Assembly: GCF_026151205.1 (NCBI RefSeq) | Contig: NC_087076.1 | Location: 2,181,692-2,241,691, forward strand | Source: Bolinopsis microptera | Lineage: Eukaryota; Ctenophora; Tentaculata; Lobata; Bolinopsidae | Reading direction: 5' to 3' | DNA: 60,000 bases | Part shown: one piece after another, positions 35,201 to 47,200 of the stretch | How the letters are laid out: each line of letters starts with the position of its first letter | Numbering within the stretch: position 1 is the stretch's first letter | The notes under the pieces: model-generated | Databases searched by the model: none | Told to the model about the DNA's origin: nothing | Seen by the model: only the letters and a program-made list of their open reading frames with translations | Program-made: the position numbers and the translations under genes

Positions 35201-38200
35201 GTAGGCATTGTGATATCAATAGATACCTCACTGCGAGGATACAAGGATACAAGGATACAAGGATACAAAAGTGATAATTATTTTATTGAATTCACAATAG
35301 TTATAATTCTGAAATAATTTAAGGTTACACAATTCTAGTTATTTACGGATGTGTAGGGATAAAATAGAAATGTTTAATATAATACTATTTTTGAGGTCCT
35401 ATAGCATTATGCATTGGCCAGTATTTGAGTGGAAATCTGGGCTCTTATAGTAGGCTGTAAAATTTTCGTTCACAGAGAGAATTGAATGGATTGCTCTTGC
35501 TGTGGCAGTAAATTTTGTAGGGTCTAGTGTTTTATCGGATAGCAAACCGGCTAGGTCAGTAATATTTTTGGGATGGAAGTTAAATTTTTCTCTAACTGAG
35601 GAGTAGAGTAAACAGTCAGTTAGAACATGAATTTCGTCCTCAATAGGCTTAAGCCCCTTGCTGAAAAAGCAAAAAGTGCACCATCGATGTTCTCTTGGTA
35701 CTAGGGGGGTTTCGTAACGGCCCCTCTCAATGTAAAGATTGTGGCAGCTAATACGAAACCTTGTTAAGCTTTTCCGAGCATCGGGGATCTTAACCACTCC
35801 TAAGTATGTTTCTGGTTAAAAATCATGTTTAATTTGATTGTAGAATTCTAATTTAGGTGAGGATGCCTTGGCAGATTTCCAGGTATCCACAAATTCTTCC
35901 CTCATGTTGTGACTGATTTGGGTAGAGAGCTTGGATTTTGAAGAGGATGAGTGGGGGAAGTTATATTTGGTGAGAAGATTAGAGATGTTGGTGTACCAAG
36001 GAAGGCCCAGCATAATCTGCTCGTGAAATGCAGCGGAGAGAAGTTCATTTTCAGTGCTTTCAAGGCGAGTATAGAAATCTATTGCAAGTTTGCAGGCTTC
36101 AAAGAAGAGGGGGTGGCGCCCACTTTCGCCCAGCAGCCTATATTTGATGCTTTTGAATGGACAGACAAGGACCACTTGATAAACTTAAGGTGGAATCTTT
36201 CATAGTGGTCTTGTGAGATGTACCTGAGAGTATGCTGGGGTTGGCTTTGCTATCTGTTTTGGAGAGGTATCTCATGGTTTTTGAGTGGGGACATAAGATT
36301 TGGCAGCCATAGAGCAGTATCGGTTTTATTAGAGAGTCAAATAGAATGTTTAGAGAACGGTGAGAGAGGGCATCTTTGACGATATTGCCTTTGAGGCCAT
36401 AGAGAGCACGGAGAGCCTTGGCCCTCAGTTCAGTATTTGCTGCTGTAAAAGATCCATTTCTGTGGAATATAATGCCAAGATAGCAGTATTTGTCGGTGTG
36501 TTGGATGGGCTGGCCTCCCAAAATGAATGTTTCATAGGATTGTTTTCTTTTAGGAGGGCAGAATATGAGAATCTTGGTTTTTTTAATGTTTACTTCAAGG
36601 CCCATAGAGTTACAGAAGTCGAATAGGATGTTTATATTGTCTTGCAAGGCCTTGGGACTTAGGGCAAGTAGGACAAGATCGTCAGCCCAGAGCAGATGTG
36701 ATATTAGGACGTCAGCTAGAATAGGATAATCACCAACAGATTTCAGGAGAGATGACAAGTCGTTGATATAGATTTTAAAAAGGTCCGGTGATAGAGGGTG
36801 TCCCTGCTCTGTTCCTTTTCCAATGTCAATATTAGGGGACAAGAGTTTGGAGATTTTTATATGAGCTATTGAGTTTCTATACATATCACTTAGGCAATTG
36901 AAGAAGTTTCCAGTTATTCCAAGGCATGTGATTTTGTGCAGAAGGAGGTCCCTACATACAGTGTCAAAGGCCTTTCTTAGATCAACAAAGCATGCATAGA
37001 GACGAGCTTTTTTAACCTTGGTATATTTGTCAATGACTGTCTTAAGGGTAAAAACGTGGTCATTTGTTTGAGCACCCTTCGAGAACCCTAGTTGTTCTTT
37101 TGGGTCAGGGCAGTAGAGCTTTTTGAAGTGCAGGAGACGCTCAAGTAAGATGCTAGAGAACAGTTTACCCATACAGCTACCAACAGCTATTGCTCTGTAG
37201 TTGTCCGGGTTGAAAGGGTTGCCAGACTTGTAAATAGGAGTAATGATGCTGGTGTGCCATGGATAGTAACCGGAGACCAGTGAGTGGTTGAAGTTTTTGA
37301 GGATGGCTTTGAGACAAAGCGGAGTTACGCTCTGAAGCATCTCGTTGGATATCAAGTCGTTTGAGCAACTTTTACCTTTTTTGAGATTTTTGATGGCAGA
37401 GGTCACTTCAGATTCTGACATGAGCTTATTTAGGATATCCAGATCTGGTGGTTCAGGGTAATGTTTGTGATTGTGGTGAGTGAGATCTGGCTCCTGGTCT
37501 GGTTTTTTATAAAGGGATGCAAAGAAGTCATGGAAGCTAGCTAAATCAAATTTGTCAAGTAAGGGGCTAGTGTCATGTTCTTGTTTAAGCCGTTTAAATT
37601 TTTTCCAGTCGAGTATGTGACCTTCTTCTATAGCTTCATTTAACTTCTTAAGGAAAAATACTTTCTTACTGTTTACAAAATTGCTATGCTTGTTGCGTTG
37701 CTTAAAATATTCTAGTCTGAGGATACTGTTACAGTGCTTACTACCAAGCCGATTTGCTAGCCTATTAAGGTTCCGCCGCGAGGAGTTGACTTGTGGGTCG
37801 AACCATTTTTTACGGGCAGAATTTTTGGGAGGCTTTTTCACTTTTAAGGCTATATCAGCAGCACTGTGGAGACATTTTATGACTGCATCGTTCAGTTCGT
37901 GATTGCCCTCCAGAGTACTGCTAAATTCATTTGTCACAATGCTTTCCAGATTGTTGATAATTTCGGGCGAGGTAAGGGCTTTTTTAAATAGTGAATGGGA
38001 GGTGTTGCTGTCCCACTTATAGCCACAAGGAAAGTTAGAAAAGTCTGGGAGCTGGAAGTTTGCGACAAATGGTTCAAATGTAGTGAGTTTCAAGACTAAT
38101 GGACAATGATCAGAGTATGATGTAAACTCTTTTACTTGGAGAGAGTTTACATGATCTCTTGCCCATGAGGTGATTACAAAATAGTCAACCACACTGCTTC

Positions 38201-41200
38201 CATTGTATTTGTGACAGGTCATTTTTCCAGTGGTGTCCCCAAGGGTACGACCATTAAGAATTTTGAGTTGGTTATTGATAACCATGTCAAGGAAGTGTTG
38301 GCAGTGGGGTTCAGATATTGTAAGGTCAGAATTGTTTCTTGGTTCTTCTATGTCGTGCTCGAGTCCAATGTCGTTATAGATGTCATGGATGGCAGGTGCA
38401 TTACAGGAAAGGATATAGTCTGGGAGTTTTCCAGTTCTTGCATTTGCATCGCCACACATAATAACTTCTCCCTTTTGATGTAGTCTGATACAGATAGAGT
38501 CAAGAGCAGAGAAGGTATTAGCAGTATAATCTGGATTCTTCTTGACATAGGACGAGTATGCAGGGCTAATATAATAACATACCAAAAATAGGTCAAAATC
38601 AAGTTTAAAAAAGTTCTTGTCCAGTTTAACAACAATAATGTCATCAGATTCATTACAAAGCACACTAGAGACACCTTTTCTTAGGTCATTTTCAGCAAGA
38701 ATGCAGACCCCTCCTGAGCGTGAATTTTTGCGGTTGCTATTAAAAGAGAGGTATCCTTCAATCTTAACTTGCTTCTTTGTTTCTTGAAGACAAAGAATGT
38801 TAGCTTGTTTGAGGATTGACAAAAATTCGCTATTTTCAAATTTGTTAGACCCGTCTCCTGTGCTGTCCTGGATGTTCCAGGACATCACAGCGACTTGATC
38901 TCGTGATACTTGTTTTTTCTTAAATTTTAGGGTTAATCTAACGCTCTGTAGGGGGCTGCTTTCTATGGGATCTCATACCAAAGGCACGGTATAGGCCAAG
39001 TTTAATATTCAAACAAAGTTTTTTCAAACCATACTCTGAGACATGAAGTTGGTCCTCCTTCAACGGGTTAGGAGAGTCTTGGGATAACTCAGCAGCAGAG
39101 ATGGCACGGGAAAAGTTTCCAGTATTGTTTACAGTATATAGGCGGCGGTAAAAGTCACTTAACCCTCTTTTAGCTGAGACAAATTGGGTTATTTCTGAGA
39201 CAAATTGGTTGGTAAGTTCACTGATTAATCCAGGGGTTGGGGTGGGTAGGGAGATGACAACCTTTGCACTGGAGCTCGAGAGGAGTTTATCGATGACTGA
39301 TTTTGCATCCTCAATCGCTTTATTAACAGAGCAGGTTCTGTATCTGTAGTCATTGACTCCAAGCTGGAGAATGTAACAGTCGACCTCTGGCTGTTTAATG
39401 ACATCTCTCATACAGTGGTCTTTTATCATATCAGTATAAGAGCCTACTTTCATTTTTTCCACCTTGAACCCAGAGGAAAATGACTCAGGTAGAAAGTTGT
39501 TCATCTGGGAGTCATGTAGGAGTAGAACCTTTTTTGGTTTTCGCGTTTGTCTACTAGGGCTGTGGGTTGGGTGGTTCTGGTTTTGAGGATGAGGCGATGG
39601 CCTTTTTCTGGATGGGGTGGTGCGGTCATTAAGCTGGAGAGACTGTAGGCAGGCCTTAGAGTCATCTACTTTGTTCTTAATTGCAGTGACATCTGCTTCG
39701 AAGGCTTTAAGGGAGGTAGCAGTTTCATGTTGTTTTTCGTTTATGCTGCTCATTATATCCTCTAACTTTTCAAGTCTCTTGTCCATAGTATTGAGTTCAT
39801 TAGACAGGTTAGGGGGGCTGACACTACCTTTTTGATTGGAATTACTGTCAGAACATAAGACAAGTGTTTGGAGGGTGCTATGTTGTAGACTTATTTTGGA
39901 TTGTAGATCAATAACAGAGTTTTCCAAAGTTTGGAGGGAATGGGTAACGCATTCGGGCTCAGCTGAGACTACTGGAGGCTCAACAAGAAGCGTGCTCAGG
40001 CGTTTGTGACATGCTTTCGCAACTTTCTTCAGTCTTTTCTTACAATCCAGAGGGGTTCCAGAGTTGTTGTGGTACATTACAAAAGTAAGAATCGTATGTA
40101 TATTCTTACGGTACCAAAATGTGATGGTTAACCTCATTTTTTTCACTTTTCCAAGATAAAAGAAAGTCAATCAACACGTCATCTATTTAGAAATGTGTAT
40201 ACCGTAAACTTACGATGAAAATAATAACTCTATCATTTGATCTATTTTCGCTATATCTAAAAAAAGAGGCTAACCTCATTTAATCACGTTCGGATATTAC
40301 TTTTTCTGACAATTATGAACCTAAAATTTAGAGTTTACATTGCTGACCGAAATAAAAAAAAATTATGGAGTGTAATAAAATATTAACCTCAATTTTATTA
40401 ACCTCAATGTTGTAAGTCAATTTTGTGAAAATCGGTTAACCTCAATCATAAAAAAAGTTAAGCAGCTATAAATATGTGAATAGCAGCAATGTTCTTGTCA
40501 TCAAAAATTTAATTGATTTAGAAAATAATATTTGGGTCGATTTTTTTGACCCCTTATCCCCCCCCCCCCCTCTGGCCTTAATATTGGTCCTAGGACCACT
40601 CAAACCAAGTTTGGGAATCAATGTATGTCTAGAACGGCCAATACTTCGATGTCCCCATGTTCCAAAAATCTGGATACTCAGGAGGATTATTGGAACAAAA
40701 TTGGAACATTTTTGAACATTGATTACATAGGTTCAAGCCATGCAGTGATTTCCAAACTTGGTTTGAGTGGTCCTAGGACCAATATTAAGTCTTTGCGACC
40801 AATTTTAAACTATTCTGAGCACTTTGAGGAGAATGTTCATTTTCGTTCATTTCCGTTCATTCCATGAACCTGGGTAATGTTATGCTACTTTCGATGGCCC
40901 CCAGACCTAGCTTGCAACTATATCTATCATTTACAATTATTTCTGGCACCATTCAGGGAATATTAGGGCAAAAATGCATGTCCCACTTTTGTCCCCATGT
41001 TCCAAAAATGTTCCAAAAATGTTCCAAAATGTTCCACAATTCCAGATTCATCAACGCCAACGAGGTATTCAGCTTTCAGTATTTTTTATTTAGCCTGCGC
41101 CTATTCTAAAAAAATGTTATATTTATAATGAATAACTACACTCGGGCATTTTGTTAAAGTAAGTGTTGAAACTCAGCAAAATATTGATAATAAAACATTG

Positions 41201-44200
41201 TTGACACATTTTCCAACTTAAGACACCATTGCTAGCGCCCACTTTGACTGAATATCTGAATAACAAGGCAATATAATCACTTTATTTGATGAATACTTTG
41301 GATGTTGAAGTGCTCCCATATCATCAACATAATAATAAAGCAGATCAAAGTGATGGGACTTGTAGATTGGATCACTTTAATTTAATTAATTAATTAATTA
41401 CTTTAATTGTGGTAATAATTGGTCACGTGTTCTCAACCATTAACCAGAGTGGTAGAGCAACATCATGTAGTGGACATCTTGAGAAATGAGTAGTAGGTAG
41501 AATGTCAGGTTGCTCCTTCATAAATCGTCTTTTTCTCCGATAATAAAATTGACATCAAGATTCTTCTCGAATAATTTTCAAGACTTGATGTCAATTTTAA
41601 TATCGGAGAAAAAGACGATTTATGAAGAAGCAACCTTACATTCTACCTACTACTCATTTCTCAAGATGTCCACTACATGATCATGTTGCTCTACCACTTT
41701 GACTTATGTCCCTTAAGCGCTTTTAACTACCGTTCACCGAACCTTGACTGCGGCTTTGTTAACAAGGTTTGGCCGGTAGAGGGTCCGCAGTAGTCCCATT
41801 ACCTTAGTATTGCTGTACTACACTAACCAGAGCATAAGAAACACAGCACAGAGAGTTTGAAGATGATTTTAGCCCGCTGAGCTGCGTCAATGTTGCCGTC
41901 ATCAATAGCAGCTAACAGGAAAGGTTTGATCTCGTTATAAAGATCCTCCATATCCACCTCCTCCCCGCACTGCAGTCCGTATAGCACTGTTAGTTGGGCT
42001 GTTGTTAACCTCTCTGCCCCTTTACCTGAAACAATAATAATTATTAGTGATTAGAAGGACTTTACATCTTCTAACTCTTCTATACGCGCCTCAAATTGAT
42101 GTATTCCCGTTGGTTAACCAGTTACCAGTGACCTTCTATAACTTATTTTTAATGGGGAGCGGAGTGTTTCATACTTGTCGGCAAATAATTTCACCGTCTT
42201 TCATTTAACTAAAACGTTTACTAATTTAAGAAAAAAACGAATTAGTTTTTTCCTGGTCACGAGTATTAAAATGTTTAGTTGGGTTATCAAACAAACTTTT
42301 GGACATTAAATTGCGTTTTAGAGTATGGTTATAGGTATTTGAAGCAAATTTGTATCCGTTATTAAGTATGGTTCGTGTTAATTGTCTCTACGTGAAGCGT
42401 GATTTGGAGTTGATCAATAAACAAGGGTCCGGACCCAGTGGTGTAACGTTGCCCCCCCCCCCCCCCCCCTCTTTTTAGAGGATACGCCGGTAGAATCTCT
42501 AAAAAAGTGTGTGGATGCCGCACAGCGGGGTCCTTCGTTACGCCACTGTGACCGGACCCTTGTTTGTTGATCCATGCAGTTTTAACTTATTCACATATTC
42601 ATAAGACGGATATTCAAGATATTCAGATGAGAGAAGAAAATTTTAAAACATTACCAGAGAGGATGAAGCGAATATCCTAATTTTGTCGGCATTATACCGA
42701 AAAAATCGATATCCTAACTCTAACCGTTTTCTTGATTAAGTTGTTTATAACTTACAAGTTGACTAACAGGAAAAAGCAGTTTTCACAATTATTATTGTTG
42801 ATATGTCTGAGATTGCTTTTAAGAACTTTGAAAAAGTATGGTTGTCCGGTGAGAAAATTCCCCTTGAAAGAAAGCTGAGGTTATATGATGCTCAAGTTGT
42901 ATCTGTATTGATTTATAACTCAAATAGTTGGAGTCCTAAGAAAGCAACCATGAAGAAAATGGACACACTTCATCGTATGCACCTCAGGTCCATTTTAAAC
43001 ATAAAATGGCCTAAAGGTATGATAAGCAACTAAGCATTGTATAAAAAGGTGCAAAGTTGAAAAGTTATATAAGCGTATCGAACACCAGCAGTGAAAAGAT
43101 GTTTGGACACATTCTCTGGAGTATAGAGAACACCCAGCCCAAACGGCTCTCTCTTTTGCTATTGAATCAGATGATTTATTTATTGGAAGATTGGGGAGAC
43201 CTAGAATGAACTTTTTATCTGTTTTAAGAAGTAATTTAAGTAGTAGAAATTTTCAATGGACAACTTGCATGAGTTGAACGAAATTGAGATATAGCTGCAC
43301 GCAACAGATGTTGGGAAAATCTGTTTCAAGGGTACAGTTTACCGCATTAAGGTATTTTTAAGAATCATTTTTGTCGGTAAGATCCTGTTTTATAATAAAT
43401 AATAATATGTCTTTTAGAGATACAGCTAAGAGTAGTATTTAAATTAATTGCAGTTCCAGCGACACTATTACGGCCAACCCAGTGTTTTTTTACTTGGTTA
43501 TATAAGTTTGACAGTTAATAAGTCAGACAGGGTAGCTAGCGTCAATTTATTTATAGATGAGGGCAACAACATCCGATACTGTTGCTAAGCTTTTAATACT
43601 ACTGTATCACCTTAGGCTAGATGCCAGAAAACAGAGGCCAGTGATATTGTGCGAGATAACAGATGATGTAACTGGCACTACCACTGGCGCTATGCCAATC
43701 AGGAAAACAAATGGTCGCTACAGTTAGCGGTATAAACAAAACGCGCGGTCCGCGCGCCACCCCATGTGAGTGTTGACGATAACACTTTGCATACAATTGC
43801 GCTAACAAATAGTGTGCTTTTTGAAACGCGCTGTTGATCAGGCATGGCACATGCTGGTGGCAGTGTGCGACCCATCCCATGTTATATTTTAGTGACGTCA
43901 CGGTTGTTTCACAATAAGCTTGTGAGATGATCTCACAACGTTTAAACTATGATTTAATGCTTTATACAGGTACAAAGTGGAAGGAATAGTCCGAGTCCTC
44001 GTACGGTAAATTATTAGATTAATATACAAAATACATTCTTGACCCGTCGGACCTTTGCAGCAATTGAGAAGATAAAATTGTTGAGTTAAAGTTATAGATA
44101 ATAAGATAACTTCATTCGACGATGAGGAAAAGGCCATGCAAATTTGTTGGTTGCTAAAAAATGCGATAACAATGGCTTCTTCAGTTGAGCTGTGATAAAC

Positions 44201-47200
44201 TGGGGCATCAGGAAGTAGGAATTATAGTGATGTAATGTTGAACTGTCAGTGGTACTGTGTAAGACATACAGGCTAATTTATAAGGCCGAAATACGTGCTC
44301 ACATTTTTTAATCTACTGAAATTATTGTGAGTATTATTTGTTTAATAGTGCGTATTTTGTTTAATACAATATGGTATTTCTACTACAACTAGATGAGCAG
44401 TTTTACTTCTCTCCAAAAAGGAACCAACAAGACACACTCATATCAATCACACTATTCTCGACCCTTGGAAATATTAATTATCTCCGAAAATTGGAAACTT
44501 CAGTCTTTGGAGTCAGCGACAATTTGTAAATGTATGATCAGAAATGACAATAGTATAACTATAAAGATAAATATCTTACCAATCTTGAAAGATTTGATGA
44601 GCACGTCCAGCATTTCTCCTTTCCTGTAAAATATTGAGAATACAATTTATAGTAACTTGAGATAGGGATACTAAATTTAGTTACTTCTAATTCTATCTTA
44701 TAATACTATCTCACAGTTCACACTCGAAAGTGATACAACAAAGCCACTAATAACTGCATAGTGATATTTTACATTCTCAAGTTTATTAGTATAGTTCACA
44801 GTAAAATCTAATTTATATAGCACTGTGGTCTGTGTTTTAGTACACTATTTGTCAGTTATTATTTCTATGTAAAACCAATCAGACAACAGTAAATTTGTAA
44901 TTAACCAATGGGAATATATCGCAGTCACGTGACTTGGGCCAGTTCCTGCTATTTTTACAAAACCTAAGTGAAATTTAATTGCAAATTTATGAATTATTGG
45001 TGAATTATTGGTCATTAATTGACTATTCGTATCTCTCAATATCATGTCTGTCTTGAAATCTTCAAGAAATTGCAATTTAGCGTTCAAGCCCGACCCATTG
45101 AATAAATATGGATGATTTTTCTTAATTCGCCTCAAAATTTAAATATCACATTTAGCGCCTGGGCTAAAGTTTAGTGTATAAAATACTGTAGAAATTAGCA
45201 CATTGACGTATTCCGATCGGTGGAAAATTGAGACTGAGAAATAAGAATATTAAATATTTTACATTTTGATGAATATGGGAGAAAAATAATCAGATTACAT
45301 GATTAAGGGGGCCGGAGTTTGTTCCGAACATGTAAATTATGTGACAATCACAATGGAATAAGATAAGGAAAGAAGAACATAAACTTTAAGGACAATAATT
45401 CGATGATATATCCTAAACAGAAATTTGACAGATTTGATGACCTTTTTGGCCAGCAATCAATTATTCAGTAAACTGATGACGGTATGAGACCAAATTGAGG
45501 TACTGCAAGTCAAAATCCAGAACAAAATAGAAAAATTATTTACTATGTACCAGAACTGTGGCCAGTAGCCAGGCAACATTGAAAAAGCACAGAACTATAA
45601 CAGTATAATAAGTGATATAATCGCGTAACAAACCTTTTAAACAAAGTCTCCCCCATTATTTTAGTAGACAGTAGCTCCTGAATGATCTTCAAGTTCTTTA
45701 TTCTCACTACCGAGCTGAAACATAGTTATAATTTTATATTATATGTGGAGGAAAATGTGGAGGAAAATGTGGATGAAATTGTGGAGGAAAATTATACAAC
45801 TTCAATTTAAACATTCTACAGACATTCTAGAACATTCCTAGTCCCCACAAATCTATCATTCTAGAACATTACTAGTTCCCAGAAATCTATCATTTTAGAA
45901 CATTACTAGTTCCAATAAATCATCATTCTACAATTCCAATGAAAGTGTTCTGGAAACTTAAAAACCACGATGTGAGTATATTAAGGAATATAGTGTGAAA
46001 CTTACTTTTTGAGAGCAGCGGCCTCCAATGAAACGTCTAATTGCTGGTCCAATACATCGTTATCTTCTATACCACTCTCCCCTGTTAGACCTGACGTGTA
46101 TTGTGACGTAACATCACGTGTTATAACACGTGTTATATCACGTGTAATGACACGTGAAATATCACTGATTGTTGTTTAGGTAAGAAGACTGTTATTATTG
46201 GAAATATGCAGATTTTTATAACGCCTGCTAAGTACTAATGGGTGATTACAAAAAAATCGATCAATTCATTTGTGGTCAAATTCAACTGTGTTAAAATTTG
46301 GACAATTTTGAACAGAAATAGTCAGTGCCAAACACTCAGAAGCCCCTTGCGGTAGGCACAGAGCAATCTCTTTCTAATAGCCACTGAAGCGGCTTGTACA
46401 GTTTATTGAAATTTGGAAAAGCCAACTCGACGACTGGCGAAGCTTTACAGCCAAACATGTTACAGCACAAGGTATGGCTAAGACTAATATTTACCGGATT
46501 GTGAAGCGATATGAGCAGGAAGGATCTGTAGCCAGAGCTATACGGTCAGGAAGACGTGAAAAAATGGCCCAACTTAGACGTTCTGTTGACCACAAGACCG
46601 GCATCTCCCAGAGGTCCTTGGCAGATTTGGCTGTACTCAGGGATATATTTCGAGACCGAACAAAAGATTAAAAATTCGCTGTTTAAAGAGCACCAAAGTG
46701 CCCAGATATAAGGATGAAGCGGCAAAACGTGAAGCAAAAAAAAGAAGCAGAAAATGTCGAATTTAAAAAAAAATGTATAATATAAAAAAAGATGAATTTC
46801 CACAATGCAATGTACACCCATAGAGGACTACTTTGGAATACTGGCTTCACATGTTTATCCCCGGAACTGGATTGCAGGAGATGCAGAAGCTCTGAATCGC
46901 AGAAGATCTTGCATCAAGAAGATTCCCAAGCAAACTGGGTACAAGCCGCTTCAGTGGCTGTTAGAAAGAGATTGCTCTGTGCCTACTGCAAGGGGCTTCT
47001 AAGTTTTTGGCATTGAATATTTGACTATTTCTGTTCAAAATTGTCCAAATGTTAACACCGTTTCATTGATTTTGACCACAAATGAATTGATTGACAAGAT
47101 AAAGGGATCTGAAAAAGTTCCAATTTTTTTGTAATTACCCGTTAGTAGTCTGAATAATAAGCTATAATACTAGTTTTATAGGCGATACTTTTATAGGTGA

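Larger units (their letters stand above)
35237..40120 (-). mobile_element. CR1/L2-like LINE with ORF1 and ORF2, full or near-full length
   Basis: Minus-strand order is ORF1 (about 40077-38938), a 49-nt gap, ORF2 (from 38888), then a 3' end of four tandem GGATACAA (TATCCTTG on the element strand) octamers at 35237-35268. An APE-type endonuclease, an RT, a C-terminal Cys/His motif, an SGNH-type ORF1 and an octamer tail together point to the CR1/L2/Rex-like group. The 5' border is inferred from where the host GAGGTTAACC sequence resumes. Confidence 0.85.
33376..40925. mobile_element. Large composite element with imperfect inverted ends enclosing a LINE
   Basis: The left end 33376-33560 ('gcatggaatg...ctcctcaaagtgctcagaat...aaggccagaggggg') is inverted at 40549-40925. 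Inside both ends the words GAGGTTAACC or GGTTAACCTC recur (34590, 34942, 35060, 35104, 40128, 40385, 40432). The LINE at about 35237-40120 sits inside. I infer a non-autonomous DNA element with long ends that later received the LINE; no transposase is seen. Confidence 0.55.
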
